Under the pieces are notes generated by a model that saw only the letters and a list, made by a program, of their open reading frames with translations, did not search any database and had not been told where the DNA came from. The translations under genes and the position numbers were made by a program. From Branchipolynoe longqiensis (lineage: Eukaryota > Annelida > Polychaeta > Phyllodocida > Polynoidae): 64,000 bases of DNA. Below are positions 21,346-32,627 of this stretch, piece by piece; positions within the stretch are counted from its first letter, which is position 1, and each line of letters begins with the position of its first letter. The stretch lies in the NCBI GenBank assembly GCA_030323885.1, contig JASIRB010000185.1, forward strand, positions 62,001-126,000. The letters are read 5' to 3'.

Positions 21346-21536
21346 TGGCCGAAAGGGGGTAGAGGTGGCAAAATCAGAAGATTGCAAATTAAACCGGGAA
21401 ATTGGGAGATTGGGATTAGTTTAGCTATATTTTTTAGCGATATCTCCCACCAAATTAGGAGAGTTGGCTCTGTGCATATGTTGACTAATAATATACAAAT
21501 GAAATAAGATAGGTACATGAAAAATAATCAGTTAAT

Positions 21537-22293
21537 GGGTCACTCCTGAAAACTGGTCAGCATAGGATGGGATTTTAAAACATCAATAAAAAAACTTCCG
21601 ACTTCTTTTTTTCTTTATACTTTTCGTATTCATGTTCAGATTTGATGTAAGAAATAAGGGAAATAAAACAAACTGTGAGCAACTTTGGTCCTTTTAGTTA
21701 TGAAGTGTTTTTGTACCAAAAAGAAAATTGTAACATGACATTACTAACATCTTGTATTGCATTGATATATCAAACAAAACAGTTCCAAAATCAAAAAGGA
21801 AGTATTTATTAACATGTATGCGTGCTTAAATTTAACAAAGAATTATGTCTTCTGAAATAACATTGCAAATTTCCATCACAGATGTAACCAGTGGTGTCTG
21901 GATGCCACACAAATACTGTACACTAATTATTCAGTGAATAAAGCATGGCTGGGAATTACTTCTTTTTTTTGTATCAATATAAGCATGACATATTATGCCA
22001 TGATTAATATGCTTCTAAGTATGCAGTTATTTAATTCTGCTTAGATTTTTATTAAGCAGACTGTGTGGTGTCCTAAACATGTGCTACATCTGAGCAATCC
22101 ATGTTGTACTGCCATAAGTCATAGCTTAATCATGGACTACATCTTTATTTTTTATCTCATCAATTTATATTTTACATACATGTAAAGGGAAGATTTCCAG
22201 CTTTCATTTGCAACCAAAATAATTTAAGAAATTCAAATATTAGATTTTAACTCCCCATGTGACACTTCTGGTCAGTTTTCGGGAAAATGACCC
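21537..22293. mobile_element. 757-bp AT-rich TIR element, copy 1
   Basis: Ends GGGTCACTCCTGAAAACTGG and the complement of GGGTCATTTTCCCGAAAACTG are imperfect inverted repeats. The whole sequence matches 31815-32611 in reverse. No coding frame. A non-autonomous DNA transposon is likely; superfamily unresolved. Confidence 0.75.
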
Positions 22294-23101
22294 TAGTATA
22301 GATTCGCGCATACTCGCCGGGGGCGCCACCATCGCCATGCGTTCAAAATAGTGTGCTTTTATGAAATACTGGCTTGGTACACACCCACAACTTCCTTGCT
22401 CCCTGCACATGCTATTTCAGAGCATTCACTGAGCTACTGCTGGTTTTTAATGTAGTTTTGATTTAGCTATATTTTGATTTGTTTTTAATTAAATTTGGAC
22501 GTTTTTGACTACTGAAGAATTGTCTTTGAAGTTTTTAATCTGCTAAAATGAAGGTAAGACATCATTTAAATTAACTTTTAAGGCCATAAACTGGTTTACC
22601 AGACATTATTTCATATAAAATAGGTAACTCTGGTCAGCTGCTTTAACCGTGAATTTCCAGCACACCTCCAAAAAAGTGGTGTGTGGGGTGGGAGAGTGCG
22701 ACACTCACCACCTCACAAGGCTGCACAGCCTCCCCCTCCTGTATATAAGGCCAGCTGCCCACTACTATCCTCACCACACTTGCCACTTAATTTGAAGATG
22801 TGAATGATTACTAGTTTTGTCTTATGAAAAGAAATTTTAAACTGGTAAAATATATTTTTTTTGCACAAAAAAAAAAAATATCCCCAAATGGCAAATGTGC
22901 CGAGTAACTATAGAAACCATATTAATTTAACAACCGTTTGTATTTCATGAATTTTGATTGCAGCATGTGAAAGAGTACCCCAAAACAACCTTAGATACCA
23001 ATTATCATTGTCATAAGTGCAAGCATTAAGAATTTATCAACGTTTTCCATCCAAATCTACTCACAAAAGCTGGTCTAAATCCTTCACCATTGCCATACTA
23101 A
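22294..23101. other. Single-copy segment with weak gene-start signals
   Basis: At 22548 the sequence AAAATGAAG|GTAAGA has a start codon in good context two codons before a consensus splice donor. A separate TATATAAG sits at 22742-22749. Neither is backed by a downstream coding frame. Confidence 0.3.
22742..22749 (+). promoter_or_regulatory. TATA-box-like motif
   Basis: TATATAAG in GC-richer context (CTGTATATAAGGCC), with pyrimidine-rich sequence (CTATCCTCACC) about 25-30 bp downstream as a possible initiator. Sequence match only. Confidence 0.25.
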
Positions 23102-23663
23102 AGCTGCGTTTACACGGGCGAGTTGAAACGTCCTAGGTAGAACCAGTTGCCTAGATCATTTTAAATGTGTCCATGTAAACGCGGCACTGCAGCGTTTTAG
23201 GGCTGAAACGTTTCAGCTAGAACGTTCCGTGTATACCACCTCTGGAGGTGGTTTACAGGAAACGTTTCAGCTGGTTCCCGGGCAGTGATAGTGTACAATA
23301 GTAGTGCTTGCCGGCTACAGATGGAGCAGTAACTAATCGCTGGTGCCCGTCAGTGTTAGGGCCCGATTAGGCCGAAATCTATTAAATGCGATCATATTTA
23401 ACAGAATTACATCCTCAAATAATGAAATTTAATTAAATTAACCTTAAATTCCAAGCGATATTAACGTAGCAGGTACATCTTCTTCGAATCGATGTGTGTA
23501 AACTAAACAAATAGCAGTGCTTGCCGACTACAGGCGCACCACAGGCTGTTGGTTCCCGGTGTCCGACAGACTTTCAAACTCGCTCGTGTAAACGCGCCAC
23601 TAATTCGCTTCATATGAATCGATTTGTCTAATTCGCTTCACAATTGCCCGTGCAAACATGGCT
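23102..23663. mobile_element. H-MITE 2 (PIF/Harbinger-like)
   Basis: Ends AGCTGCGTTTACACGGGCGA and the complement of AGCCATGTTTGCACGGGC, flanked by perfect TAA duplications at 23099-23101 and 23664-23666. The interior shares blocks with 62835-63413 (CCGATTAGGCCGAAATCTAT, AATGCGATCATATTTAACAG). Confidence 0.85.
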
Positions 23664-23964
23664 TAAGCCTATTTAAAATTAATGCCACATTTGGCAAGCT
23701 TAGACTCACCATAACTTTGGTTCTATTGAAGATATTGAGATAATTTAAACCGTTCTGAGTTCTGGTTTAGGGTAGCTACCTAACTATCATAATTGTAAGG
23801 CGTTAGGAATTATTTCAATTTGTTATGTATTGTATCTACCTAATACTTGTGGATAATATGATAATGTTAAGCGGTAAAAATCTAGATATTTGAACAACAA
23901 TCAGTCGGTACATACATGTACTATGTAGATGCTATTTGGTGTTTCTACACAGGATATGTGATCA

Positions 23965-24150
23965 TATAAGTGTTGTAGGCGGTGATGAAAATGGGAATTA
24001 TTGCACCTAGAATGGGAATCGAACCCGCATCTCTTACATTCCGGGCCAGTGTGCTAACCATTACACCACCTAGGCTCCCTGATGTCACCTCGAAAGCTTA
24101 CCTGTCTATGTGGCTCCTTGTCTGAAAGGTTAGTGCAGACTACTACATAA
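23965..24150 (-). mobile_element. SINE-Q monomer
   Basis: Reverse tRNA-Gln-like head (GTGCTAACCATTACACCACC) and leading segment (CTACCTGTCTATGTGGC). Single unit only. Confidence 0.75.
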
Positions 24151-24378
24151 GTGTCACTGAACCTTATTAAAAGGGCGACTCACTGTCACTGTCAGTGGCA
24201 GGACGAACCCGTCAGTTGCCAATTTGGGCATTCTGAGTTCCGCTGGTCTCTCAGAAAGCACGTCGGGTCGCAGCTTCAGTTTACACACCGGAAGTTGGGG
24301 TTGCTGCCCTCTCAGCCCTATCCTTCACGGCAGACCTTATAATTTAAACTCTCCTTGCACCGATAACCATATAATGAT

Positions 24379-25203
24379 TTTTGTTTGTTTATTTGTTGTT
24401 CTATATCGCAGCAACATCTAAGGTCATATCAGGACGGGTACCGACTTGGGACAGTGCACACTCATGGCGACTTTAAGTGGTGCCCCACTGGGATACCAGG
24501 CCGCCAGCACCACTCAGTCCCATTATCCTAACACTGAGCCAACCAGCCATTGCCCTCTCCTAATGATGCACGAAGAGGAAGAAGGCAAGGCGGGGGTGGG
24601 GAAAAAAGGCGCTTTATTTAATGCCTCAGACAACAAGGAAATAAGCAGCTATATACAACAAGTCAAATGCGGTGAAAGCAAGGCAGTAAAAAGGGCTCAT
24701 AAGGAGCGGTCAAGGTAATCTTAGAGTAAATGAGCTCGGGGGAGCTTGAAATGTTCGGGTGAGGGGCGCCGAAGAGCCCTCCACTAGCATGTAGGGAGAG
24801 TTGGGTGGGTGGGTGGAGAAAAAGAGAGCTTGTGTAGGGAGGACGGCTGGGAGGCGAATGGCTGAAGGAGGCCGGCGAGCGGCCTTATAAGGGAGGGAGC
24901 GCGGAGGCGTGAAAGCGGGGGAGGTGAGAAAGCCGGCGGGCAGGGAGAAAGGGCGAGGCGGGAGAAAGCTGAGAGCAGGGTGGCAGGGAAGGTGAGAAAG
25001 CCGGGCGGCGGCGGGAGAGAGGTGGGGGGAGGGTCTCTTCCTTCCCTCGCATCAAACGCAATGCGAGAATTACGACCAATGCCGAGCGCCTGGCCAGGAA
25101 GTGACAAGTATCAATTTTTAAGTCATTGGTTCGAACCCATGATTCCACGGTCTACCAACACGGGAGACAGATGCTCTAACTCATTCGGCCATCCTGTCTG
25201 GTT
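24379..25203 (-). mobile_element. SINE-A, full length, carrying an LTR insertion
   Basis: The tail and body (24379-24566) and the rest of the body with head (25079-25203) are split by a ~512-bp insert. A 12-bp target duplication CCATATAATGAT is at 24367-24378 and 25204-25215. Confidence 0.9.
24567..25078 (-). mobile_element. Probable solo LTR
   Basis: On the reverse strand it starts TGGTCGTAATTC and ends CTTCGTGCA (TG...CA). Flanking 4-mers are ATGA and ATGC, one mismatch apart. Reverse-strand signals are CTTATAAGGC (TATA-like) and, later, AATAAAGCGCC (polyadenylation-like). It is purine-rich and GC-rich, unlike its host SINE. Proline/serine-rich reverse frames inside are composition artefacts. 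Confidence 0.5.
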
Positions 25204-25700
25204 CCATATAATGATATACCCACCGAACTTGGTAGTATTCTTGCCATATGTTTGTTTCGTATATAGATTGTCGGGAAATTGTTGCAGCAAATATTTTACG
25301 TTATATAGATAAAATGTTTGACCAACCACCACTTCTACCACCTTCCGGCATATAAACTGAAGCTGTGATCCGGCATGTTGGTTTGTAACATATTCCTTTC
25401 TGAGGTACCAGCGAAACCTCTGGACATGCGTATCAAGACCATGACACTCCGGCCAGCCCCTTATTTGGGACAGGTGGTCACATTTACTGCCTCCGCGGTT
25501 TCTGCTTAGAGCTCTCTCCGGTGTCCACCAATCAGGACACTTACTGAGTGGCGCCATGTGGTTTCTGACCATGTGGCGGCTGTTTACAAACTCATGAAAA
25601 ACAGTTGCCATGGTCACTGACCTGTCAACTGAATGTTCATCAAGACATGGAGTTAATATATAGATGAATAGCCAGCTAATTCTAAGGGGATTCTGCCTAG

Positions 25701-25742
25701 CCCCCCCCCCCCCCCCCCGCTCCTCCCCCCCCCCCGCCCTCC
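25701..25742. repeat. C-homopolymer run
   Basis: Two C-runs with a short interruption; the reverse strand could form a G-quadruplex. Its length may be unreliable in assembly. Confidence 0.8.
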
Positions 25743-25764
25743 ACTACCATCACGCAATAGGTAA

Positions 25765-26110
25765 AGTTGCAAGGTCCGATGGTTTTGAGTTTCTGTCATT
25801 TTCTGAGATAAATATATTAGGTTGTTCACTATAATCTACCTTACTCCAGTTTGAAGTAATTTTTATTTTAAATGGCCATCTTTTGAGATATTTGAAGTGC
25901 AACCATGCTAAATTAATTTTGGCAAGCACACCAAAACTCTGACACCATCTGCTTCTGCAGGAACTGCTTCTATTAAATTCCCTCAGCGTTCCCTTCTATG
26001 TGGCGCCAAATGTTTAATAAGTGTACAAGTATCTGAGGTAGATATGTAGAATAAAATCTAGATAATTGCTTTGGCTTTGAAAATTTGATGATTCATCGGA
26101 CTATGCTGCT
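25765..26110. mobile_element. T-MITE copy 6
   Basis: Ends GTTGCAAGGTCCGATGG and CATCGGACTATGC. Right flank TTAA, left flank decayed. Confidence 0.85.
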
Positions 26111-26478
26111 TTAACCTCAGCTACACAGGCAACTAATGTGCCTGCCCGGGTGGTGCTACGGGGTGCTGGATGGTATTGGCATACGCTGACAGTGCTGCCA
26201 CTTATAGCGATACTCTTAGCATATTGTGAACGTAGTTTTGGAATTTTCAAAAATCAAGGAAATCCGCGAAATGGCAGCGATCTTTTATCCCTGCTATACC
26301 CTTCCACACAGGAAGGTAGGGGAGCTATTACCGACTAGGCCACCCGGTCCAGTTGTGAGACTGCTGCCCTGAGCTGTTCACATAGTCTGAGTTCAGCCTT
26401 TGAAGGTTTGATTTTCAGCAGCACAACAAACCAATCAGTTACCCTGGCCCTCTTGTGCCCTTCTTAGGGGCAGGGACC
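26111..26478. other. Spacer, no recognised feature
   Basis: A 66-residue frame at 26138-26338 has no recognisable domain. 26330-26460 resembles a very old tRNA-like SINE head only weakly. Confidence 0.3.
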
Positions 26479-26770
26479 AGACGGGGGTGCCCAAATGAGT
26501 TGAGCGTCCACCTCCCGCTTTGGTAGATCATGGGATTCTAACCCGTGGGTTCAAACCTGGGTTGTGTCAAACTAATGACTTAAAATGTATACTTGTCCCT
26601 TCCTAGCCAGGCACTCGGTATTAAAAGGGCAAAGACTAGTTAGCTCAGTGTCAGGATAATGTGACTGAATGGGATATCGAGTCATGGTGCTGGTGGCCTG
26701 GTCTACCACAAGTACCAGTGGGGCAGCACTATGAAATTGTCATGAGTGTGCACGGTCACAAGCCAGTACT
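26479..26770 (+). mobile_element. SINE-A, tail lost
   Basis: Head GGACCAGACGGGGGTGCCC and body GTGACTGAATGGGATATCG. It ends inside the body-tail junction. Confidence 0.8.
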
Positions 26771-26956
26771 AGTTGTGGACCCTGTATAATATTTCTGGAT
26801 ACCCGGCCGTCAGAGTACCAGATAATATCATCAACTCTCCCCAATTCAGTCTCACCTGATGCCTCCCTCAAACAAACTCCTAAACAAACTCATAAGGAAG
26901 AAAGGGAAGACAAGTAAATGAGCTCCTGCTGTTTGTAATGTCCAGTGTGTTTCTAA

Positions 26957-27622
26957 TACCCCTGTCACACTATGATGTAACAAGCAAACGTAAGCCTGAT
27001 GTGATCACGTTTTGTCATTACGTTGCGTTACGTTATGATGATGTCAGAATGACGTTAGACTGACGTCGAGCTACGTCACGTTACATCGTGTTACGTCGGG
27101 GCACGTCAAAGTTTTGAACCTGTTCAAAACTTTCGACGTAACTAGAACCTAAGGGTTTACTTTCGCCGTACGTTCTGTACACATTCCGCGAATGTCAATG
27201 ACGTTAAACGGATGTTAGTCAAATGCTGGTCACTACGTTGCACTACGTTGCATTACATTGACCCACATTAAAGGTGGTGGGAACGTGCAGTCCGCGTAGT
27301 GAAAACATCGGGATATCGGATGCCTAACGGACGTCCAACATACGTTTACCGTTTGCCACCATTTCATGACGTAAGTAACGTAAGGTAACGTAAAGCAACG
27401 TAGTTCTGGCGATCGAATAACGTTAATAACGTCCCATCAGCGTAATTACGTTGTCCTCTCGTTGAATGACGCAATCACTATGCTTGACCGACGTTACGCT
27501 CTCGTCAACTACGTTGCATCCACGTTCAACTTGTGCCAAAATTTGCATACTATGCCGAGAAGTTCAAGGTTTTTCACGTTCTCCCTACGCTGACGTTGTC
27601 ACGTCGTAGTATGACAGTGCCA
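26957..27622. mobile_element. H-MITE 3 (ACGT-rich, PIF/Harbinger-like)
   Basis: Ends TACCCCTGTCACACTATGATG and the complement of TGGCACTGTCATACTACGACG, flanked by TAA at 26954-26956 and 27623-27625. The interior is full of TTACGTT/AACGTAA-type words. A relative is at 35028-35620. Confidence 0.85.
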
Positions 27623-27625
27623 TAA

Positions 27626-28464
27626 AAGAAACCTAACACAGAAAACTCACTAGTGTCAACAAGAATTCCTACTCAGTGGCTGAAAGAATTTACCATTACA
27701 AAGGCTTTTGACAGTAAAAGTGAATAATAGCTTATGTTGTGCTTTAGTGGGCTTAAAAAAGACAAGTTCTTTTGGGGGGTGAATTGATGCATGTTGTCGC
27801 TACCCATCTCAGCTTCATTGGAGTGAGACCTTTTATTATAATTTGGCTACTGTATTATTCCCTTTTCTGTCTAACCCTCCCTGACACTAAAGTTTATACC
27901 GTTTCCTACCAGACGTGAATTATAATCTCTGGTACAGGTTATATTTGCTCACTGAATAAACAAAAAAACACATACAATAAGGCAAATCTGGAGCAAGTGA
28001 CAGAAAAAGATCTATGGGTGGCGACAGTGGTGCATAATTTGTGGAACCAGCCGTGCATATATACCTGTAGAATAGACATCCGAAGGATGGGGGCGGCCGT
28101 GTAAATAGGACTAGACGGTATTTATAACCGCATGATGGATTAAATTAATTACATTTATTATATACGATATATAATTATGTTAGTGTGGTGACACCAGTAA
28201 TTATATTCGATGCATCATTTACACCTAGATCGCACAAGGAAACTTCCTTTATAATTTGTAAGCATCACATATATTATGTACACATATGTGTGTGTATATA
28301 TATTTGGATAGCCTATAATTATTCTAATAATAAATCAAATATTAGTATATGTGTTAGATACTTATATATGATATATTGTGTATACATGGATTGGCTTATT
28401 TATTTTCACATAATTAATTATATATATATTATGCATGTTGTATATATTATGTGCTGTATAATAA
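27626..28464. other. Spacer turning AT-rich
   Basis: No domain, tRNA or family match up to about 28160. After that TATA-type low complexity increases. Confidence 0.4.
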
Positions 28465-28610
28465 TTATGCGAGTATAAAGGTGCGAAAGGGAATGTTCCC
28501 TATATGATCACCCATATGTCATCTACTACTTTATGGGTGACCCCTTTTCACAGTTGGGACAGGTGGCACCTCCACCCCCAACCCGACCAGTGGCGTGAAT
28601 AATGTCACTC
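28465..28610 (+). mobile_element. TA-flanked element, fragment 1
   Basis: ATGCGAGTATAAAGGTGCG and CAGGTGGCACCTCC resemble the element at 29285-29440 and the one split at 49960-50640. All are bordered by (TA)n. Confidence 0.5.
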
Positions 28611-28619
28611 GCGCACTGG

Positions 28620-28885
28620 CAATTTTATATTATATATTACATATATTATATATATTACATATATATTACCTATATTACATATATTACATACATTACATGT
28701 ATTACATATATATAAAAATTATATATGTATGTTATGTATGTTATATATATTATATATATTATATATACTATGTATATTATAATATATTTTACATTTATAT
28801 TTTATTATACATGTATATTAAAATACTACGCATGCTGTAGATATATGTATGCTATGTATATTATATATATTATAAATATGACATA
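28620..28885. repeat. (TA)n-rich microsatellite
   Basis: ATATATTACAT and TATGT words throughout. Tyrosine/isoleucine-rich frames here are artefacts. Confidence 0.85.
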
Positions 28886-29189
28886 CACACACTATACAGA
28901 TATGTATGTTGCTACCTATGGCGCTGCTGGCTGCGGATATTACCTGAACTAAACCAGGTGCGGATCGCCTCTCCGGGTCACGTCGGGCACGGATGACAAT
29001 GGCGCAGGCAAATGGCGACCATTTCATTTGAAACTCATTGTGATGCATCGTCACGGGGCGTGACGTCACCAACCTCCCATTCTGAACGTTGTGACATCAA
29101 CAGCCGAAAGGAGACCTTTTACTCAATAATTATCTGTTCAGGGTATTTTGTTCCTGGATTAATTTATTGTTTCTCATTGTGTAGTGTGT

Positions 29190-29440
29190 ATGTATATATT
29201 CATATATATATTTTCATATATATATTCATATATATATGAAAATATATATATTCATGTATATATTCATATATATATGATGTATAAGGAATTATGCGAGTAT
29301 AGAGATATGTAAAGGAATTATTATCATTATTGTTATAATCCGTTAGACCCAACACTGTACCGGTGGCGCCACCTGTGGCCTCCTCGCCTCCACCGGATGT
29401 AGACCAGTATCAGTCGTGCCAGAGAATTTTTCTTTACATA
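29190..29440 (+). mobile_element. TA-flanked element, intact site
   Basis: After a (TA)n/TTCATA stretch: ATTATGCGAGTATAGAG, then CAACACTGTACCGGTGGCG and CCACCGGATGTAGACCAGTA, then (TA)n again. It shows the uninterrupted sequence into which an LTR inserted at 50085-50604. Confidence 0.6.
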
Positions 29441-29573
29441 TATTTATATGATATATATACATATATTTATATAATATATATATATTGCTGTATATATTCA
29501 TATATATATACATATAGTATGCACACTGCAGAGTCTGTTACATTAATTAATTGGACATGAATATAGCAAGTAG

Positions 29574-30108
29574 AGATAGAGAGATACTGGGGTGTTTGTA
29601 ACCTTACAACGGTGACCGGTTACCGGATAAATCAGCCCAATCTTTGGTTGAAGAATAATCTTCTGATGGGACGGTTGTAGAAGCTGGGGGATGTCTTTAC
29701 ACTGATTAAATGACAAGTCGTTGGGGTGGTCCAGAATCTCCGGTCCGGCAGTAGCACAGCACTTGTATCCAGCAGACATCAGCAAGGGTTTCCGAGGAAG
29801 GGCAAGTAAAGATGGGTCCAGCAGTTCCACCAATGAGAACAAAGCGAGAGAAACCTAAAGGTAAAGGGCCCCACCCAAGCACACAACTCCCTTGGTCAGG
29901 GGGAGAAGTATGCCTGGGAGGAGAAAAAAGGGTAGAGTCTAGGAAAGAGAAATGAGAGCCAAAGACACGGACAGAGTAAGAGTAGAAAGTGAAATGCTGG
30001 CAGGCTCCCCCTCCTGGAACTCTTTTCAGACATATAAAGGAGGAGCAAAAGCCAGCGGAGAGGAGATAGAGACAGGTGTGGACATAGTGCGGTCCGGATA
30101 GCAAGTGC
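29574..30108 (-). mobile_element. R1 retroposon, copy 3 (apparently complete)
   Basis: Reverse complement of the 1681-2286 type, with some internal deletions. A 9-bp target duplication AGCAAGTAG is at 29565-29573 and 30109-30117. The 3' end is a GTATCTCTCTATCT-like tail, different from the tail of copy 2. Confidence 0.75.
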
Positions 30109-30239
30109 AGCAAGTAGTGACGCCTTCCCTTATTTATACTCGTATAATAGATTATGCATCACATAAAATGTAATGAGCTGCACTCACCTCACCAGGTAAA
30201 GTCCCAGATGCACAGGTAGGGTGTAGGGTTTCCTTGCAG

Positions 30240-30363
30240 CAGGAGTGAGTGCTTTGGTTTTGATTGAGTGGTTGTTGGAGTTTTACGTCCTGGCAACATA
30301 TAAGTTCACCTAAGGTCATATCATTGGTTTTGATAATGTAGTGTTTTCATCGGACTGTGCCAC
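30240..30363. mobile_element. T-MITE end split by a SINE-A tail
   Basis: GTGCTTTGGTTTTGAT and ATAATGTAGTGTTTTCATCG are the two sides of a T-MITE end, interrupted at 30265-30323. Right flank TTAA. Confidence 0.75.
30265..30323 (-). mobile_element. Isolated SINE-A 3' tail with target duplication
   Basis: Reverse GTTGTTGGAGTTTTACGTCC ... GGTCATATCA, 59 bp, nothing upstream. An 11-bp direct repeat TTGGTTTTGAT is at 30254-30264 and 30324-30334. Contains a small internal duplication. Confidence 0.85.
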
Positions 30364-30574
30364 TTTAAATTCATTTAGCTTTCATATCGTGGCTTTGTTT
30401 TTATTGATTAGTATTTTAAACCACAATATACTTTGACATGGCTGCATATTGTAATTATGCATGGCTATGCTACATCATAAATGTGATATAAAATCTGACT
30501 CGATATCATGAATAACTACTCTGGTCAATGGTTAGCCATGGCAATGAAAATTTGAATTTTATTTGACCATTTAA

Positions 30575-30906
30575 AGGAAAGTTTGTTTTATTTAACGACG
30601 AATCTAGAGCACATTGATTGGAGCTATTGGACGTCAAGCATATGGTCATTCTGACATATTTCTTTGGTGGAGGAAACCCGCTGTCGGCACATAGGCTAAT
30701 CTTTCCGATAAGCAGCAAGAGGTCTTTAACATACACTTTCCCACAAACAGGACAGCATATGCCACAGCCTTTGATGAACCAGTTGTGGACCACTGGTTGA
30801 AAGGGAAAATAGCCCAAACTGAAAATATGTCCACTGAGCAGGATCAATCGGAGGACCCACACCTTCACAGGTGGACTCTCTACCGCCTGAGCTACGTCCC
30901 GCTCCA
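30575..30906 (-). mobile_element. SINE-B, full length
   Basis: Runs from GTTTGTTTTATTTAACGACG to CCTGAGCTACGTCCCGCTCC, the reverse complement of a tRNA-like head GGGACGTAGCTCAGGCGG (A-box-like). It provides the empty site for the T-MITE at 2557. Confidence 0.85.
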
Positions 30907-31185
30907 ATTTTACCATTTATTATGGCGGAGTAGTTTTAGTCAGCATCCCGCATGCTGATAATCTTCCAGCCTGTAAACCTAATTGGATCGCTAAAAACTA
31001 ACAATACCTAACTAAATAAAGTATCTCAACAATTTTACAATTTTACAAATAACATCAAGATGAACTAAAAGTCTCACCTGCTTCATCAAGTATGCATTGC
31101 TATCTTATTGTAGTAACCGAACCTTTCAATTAACAACAAACTTATGTTCAGCCAGAAACAACCTCGATATTGACTGCTTTTTAGA

Positions 31186-31512
31186 CCGGACGCGGTGGCC
31201 GAATCGGTAGAGCGCAGGCTTCCCGTGTGGAAGGTCGGGAGTTCGATTCCTGGTCGAGTCAAACTAATGACTTACACAGTTCGTACTGGTCGCTACCTAG
31301 CCTGGCGCTTGACATGACTGGAACTATAGTAGCAGAGGGCAAGGACTGGCTCAGTATCAGAATAATGTGACTGAGTGGGATATCGGGGTATGGTGACGGC
31401 GGCCTGGTCTCCCAGTGGGACAACACTATAAAGTCGCCATGCGTGCACACTGTTATCAATCGGTACCCATCCTGATATGACCATAGATGTTATCAGGACG
31501 TAAAACTCTAAT
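31186..31512 (+). mobile_element. SINE-A, full length (GCGGTGGCC head variant)
   Basis: Head GGACGCGGTGGCCGAATCGG with B box GAGTTCGATTCC, body GACTGAGTGGGATATCGGGG and tail CCTGATATGACCATAGATG. Good sequence integrity suggests it is relatively recent. Confidence 0.85.
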
Positions 31513-31814
31513 AGCCAAACCGAACCTTTTTAAAAAGTTAACTGTGGTAGCGGGGCTGGGGATATTTAATGTTCCTGTTTGTCACAAAGCGAGCTACTAA
31601 TTGTCCATGTTGCATGCAACATGGGTAATTGAGCGCGCAAGATCACCACACTAAGTAACTGTGGACACGATCCTTGGCGCCCCCTACCATTGTCTCAGTA
31701 AGTGCCTGGAAACCTCTAACTCTGAATCTCAACATTATGACTCAGAAACTGTAACGAACTGAAAGAAAATAAATGCCCCTATATAATGTACTGGTCTCGT
31801 GCCGTTCAATTGTT

Positions 31815-32611
31815 ACAGTGAAAACTGGCCAGAAGTGTCACATGGAGAGTTAAAATTTAATATTTGAATTTTTTACGTTTTTTGGTTGCAAATGAAAGCT
31901 GGAAATCTCCCCATTACATCTTTGTAAAATATAAATTGATGAGATAAGAAATAAAGGTGTAGTCCATGAATAAGATATCTCTTATGGCAGTATAACATGT
32001 GCGTCACACGTGTAACACGTGTTTAGGACACCACACAGTCTGCTTAATAAATATCTAATCAGAATTAAATAATATCATACTTAGAAGCATATTAATCATG
32101 GCATAATATACAGACATATCTAGTGCTTATATTGATAACAAAAAGTAATTCCCAGCCATGCTTTATTCACTGAATAATTAGTGTACAATATTTGTGTGGC
32201 ATCCAGACACCACGGTTACACGTGTGACGGAAATTTCTAATGTTATTTCTGAAGACATTAAATTTTTATTTTTTTTAATTTAGGCATGCATACATGTTAA
32301 TAAATACTTCCTCTTTGATTTGGGAACTGTTTTGTTTGATATATCAATGCAATACAACATGTTAATAAGGATTCAACCACGTCCCATATGTCATGTTACA
32401 AATGGCTGACTGTAAAATGGGGTTTTTTGGTACAAAAACAGTTCATAACTAAAAAGACCAAAGTTGCACACAGTTTTATTTTATTTCCCTTATTTCTTTC
32501 ATCAAATCTGAGCATGAATATGAAAAGTATAAGGAAAAGAATAAGTAGGAAGGTTTTTATTGATGTTTTAAAATCCCATCTCATGCTGACCAGTTTTCAG
32601 GAGAGTGACCC
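31815..32611. mobile_element. 757-bp-type TIR element, copy 2 (inverted)
   Basis: Reverse complement of 21537-22293 along almost its whole length (for example GGACACCACACAGTCTGCTT, CAGCCATGCTTTATTCACTG). The left terminal ~12 bp are missing. Frames at 32388-32744 are chance. Confidence 0.75.
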
Positions 32612-32627
32612 ATATATATATATATTT

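Larger units (their letters stand above)
24231..25423 (+). mobile_element. E element copy 2
   Basis: Arms at about 24231-24310 and 25330-25423 are inverted repeats (GAGTTCCGCTGGT and ACCAGCGAAACCTC). The interior (24311-24378 plus 25204-25329) aligns in reverse to copy 1. Interrupted by SINE-A. Confidence 0.75.

Noticed and set aside
20338..21518. Reverse-strand frames of 119-154 residues resembling a repeat protein
   Set aside because: Translation of the 65-bp satellite; three units are 195 bp, so frames cycle and stay open by chance.
24784..25148. Pro/Ser/Leu-rich frames on the reverse strand
   Set aside because: They lie within the GC-rich probable LTR inserted in SINE-A.
28185..28952. 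Tyr/Ile-rich open frames
   Set aside because: Artefacts of TATA/ATAT microsatellite DNA.
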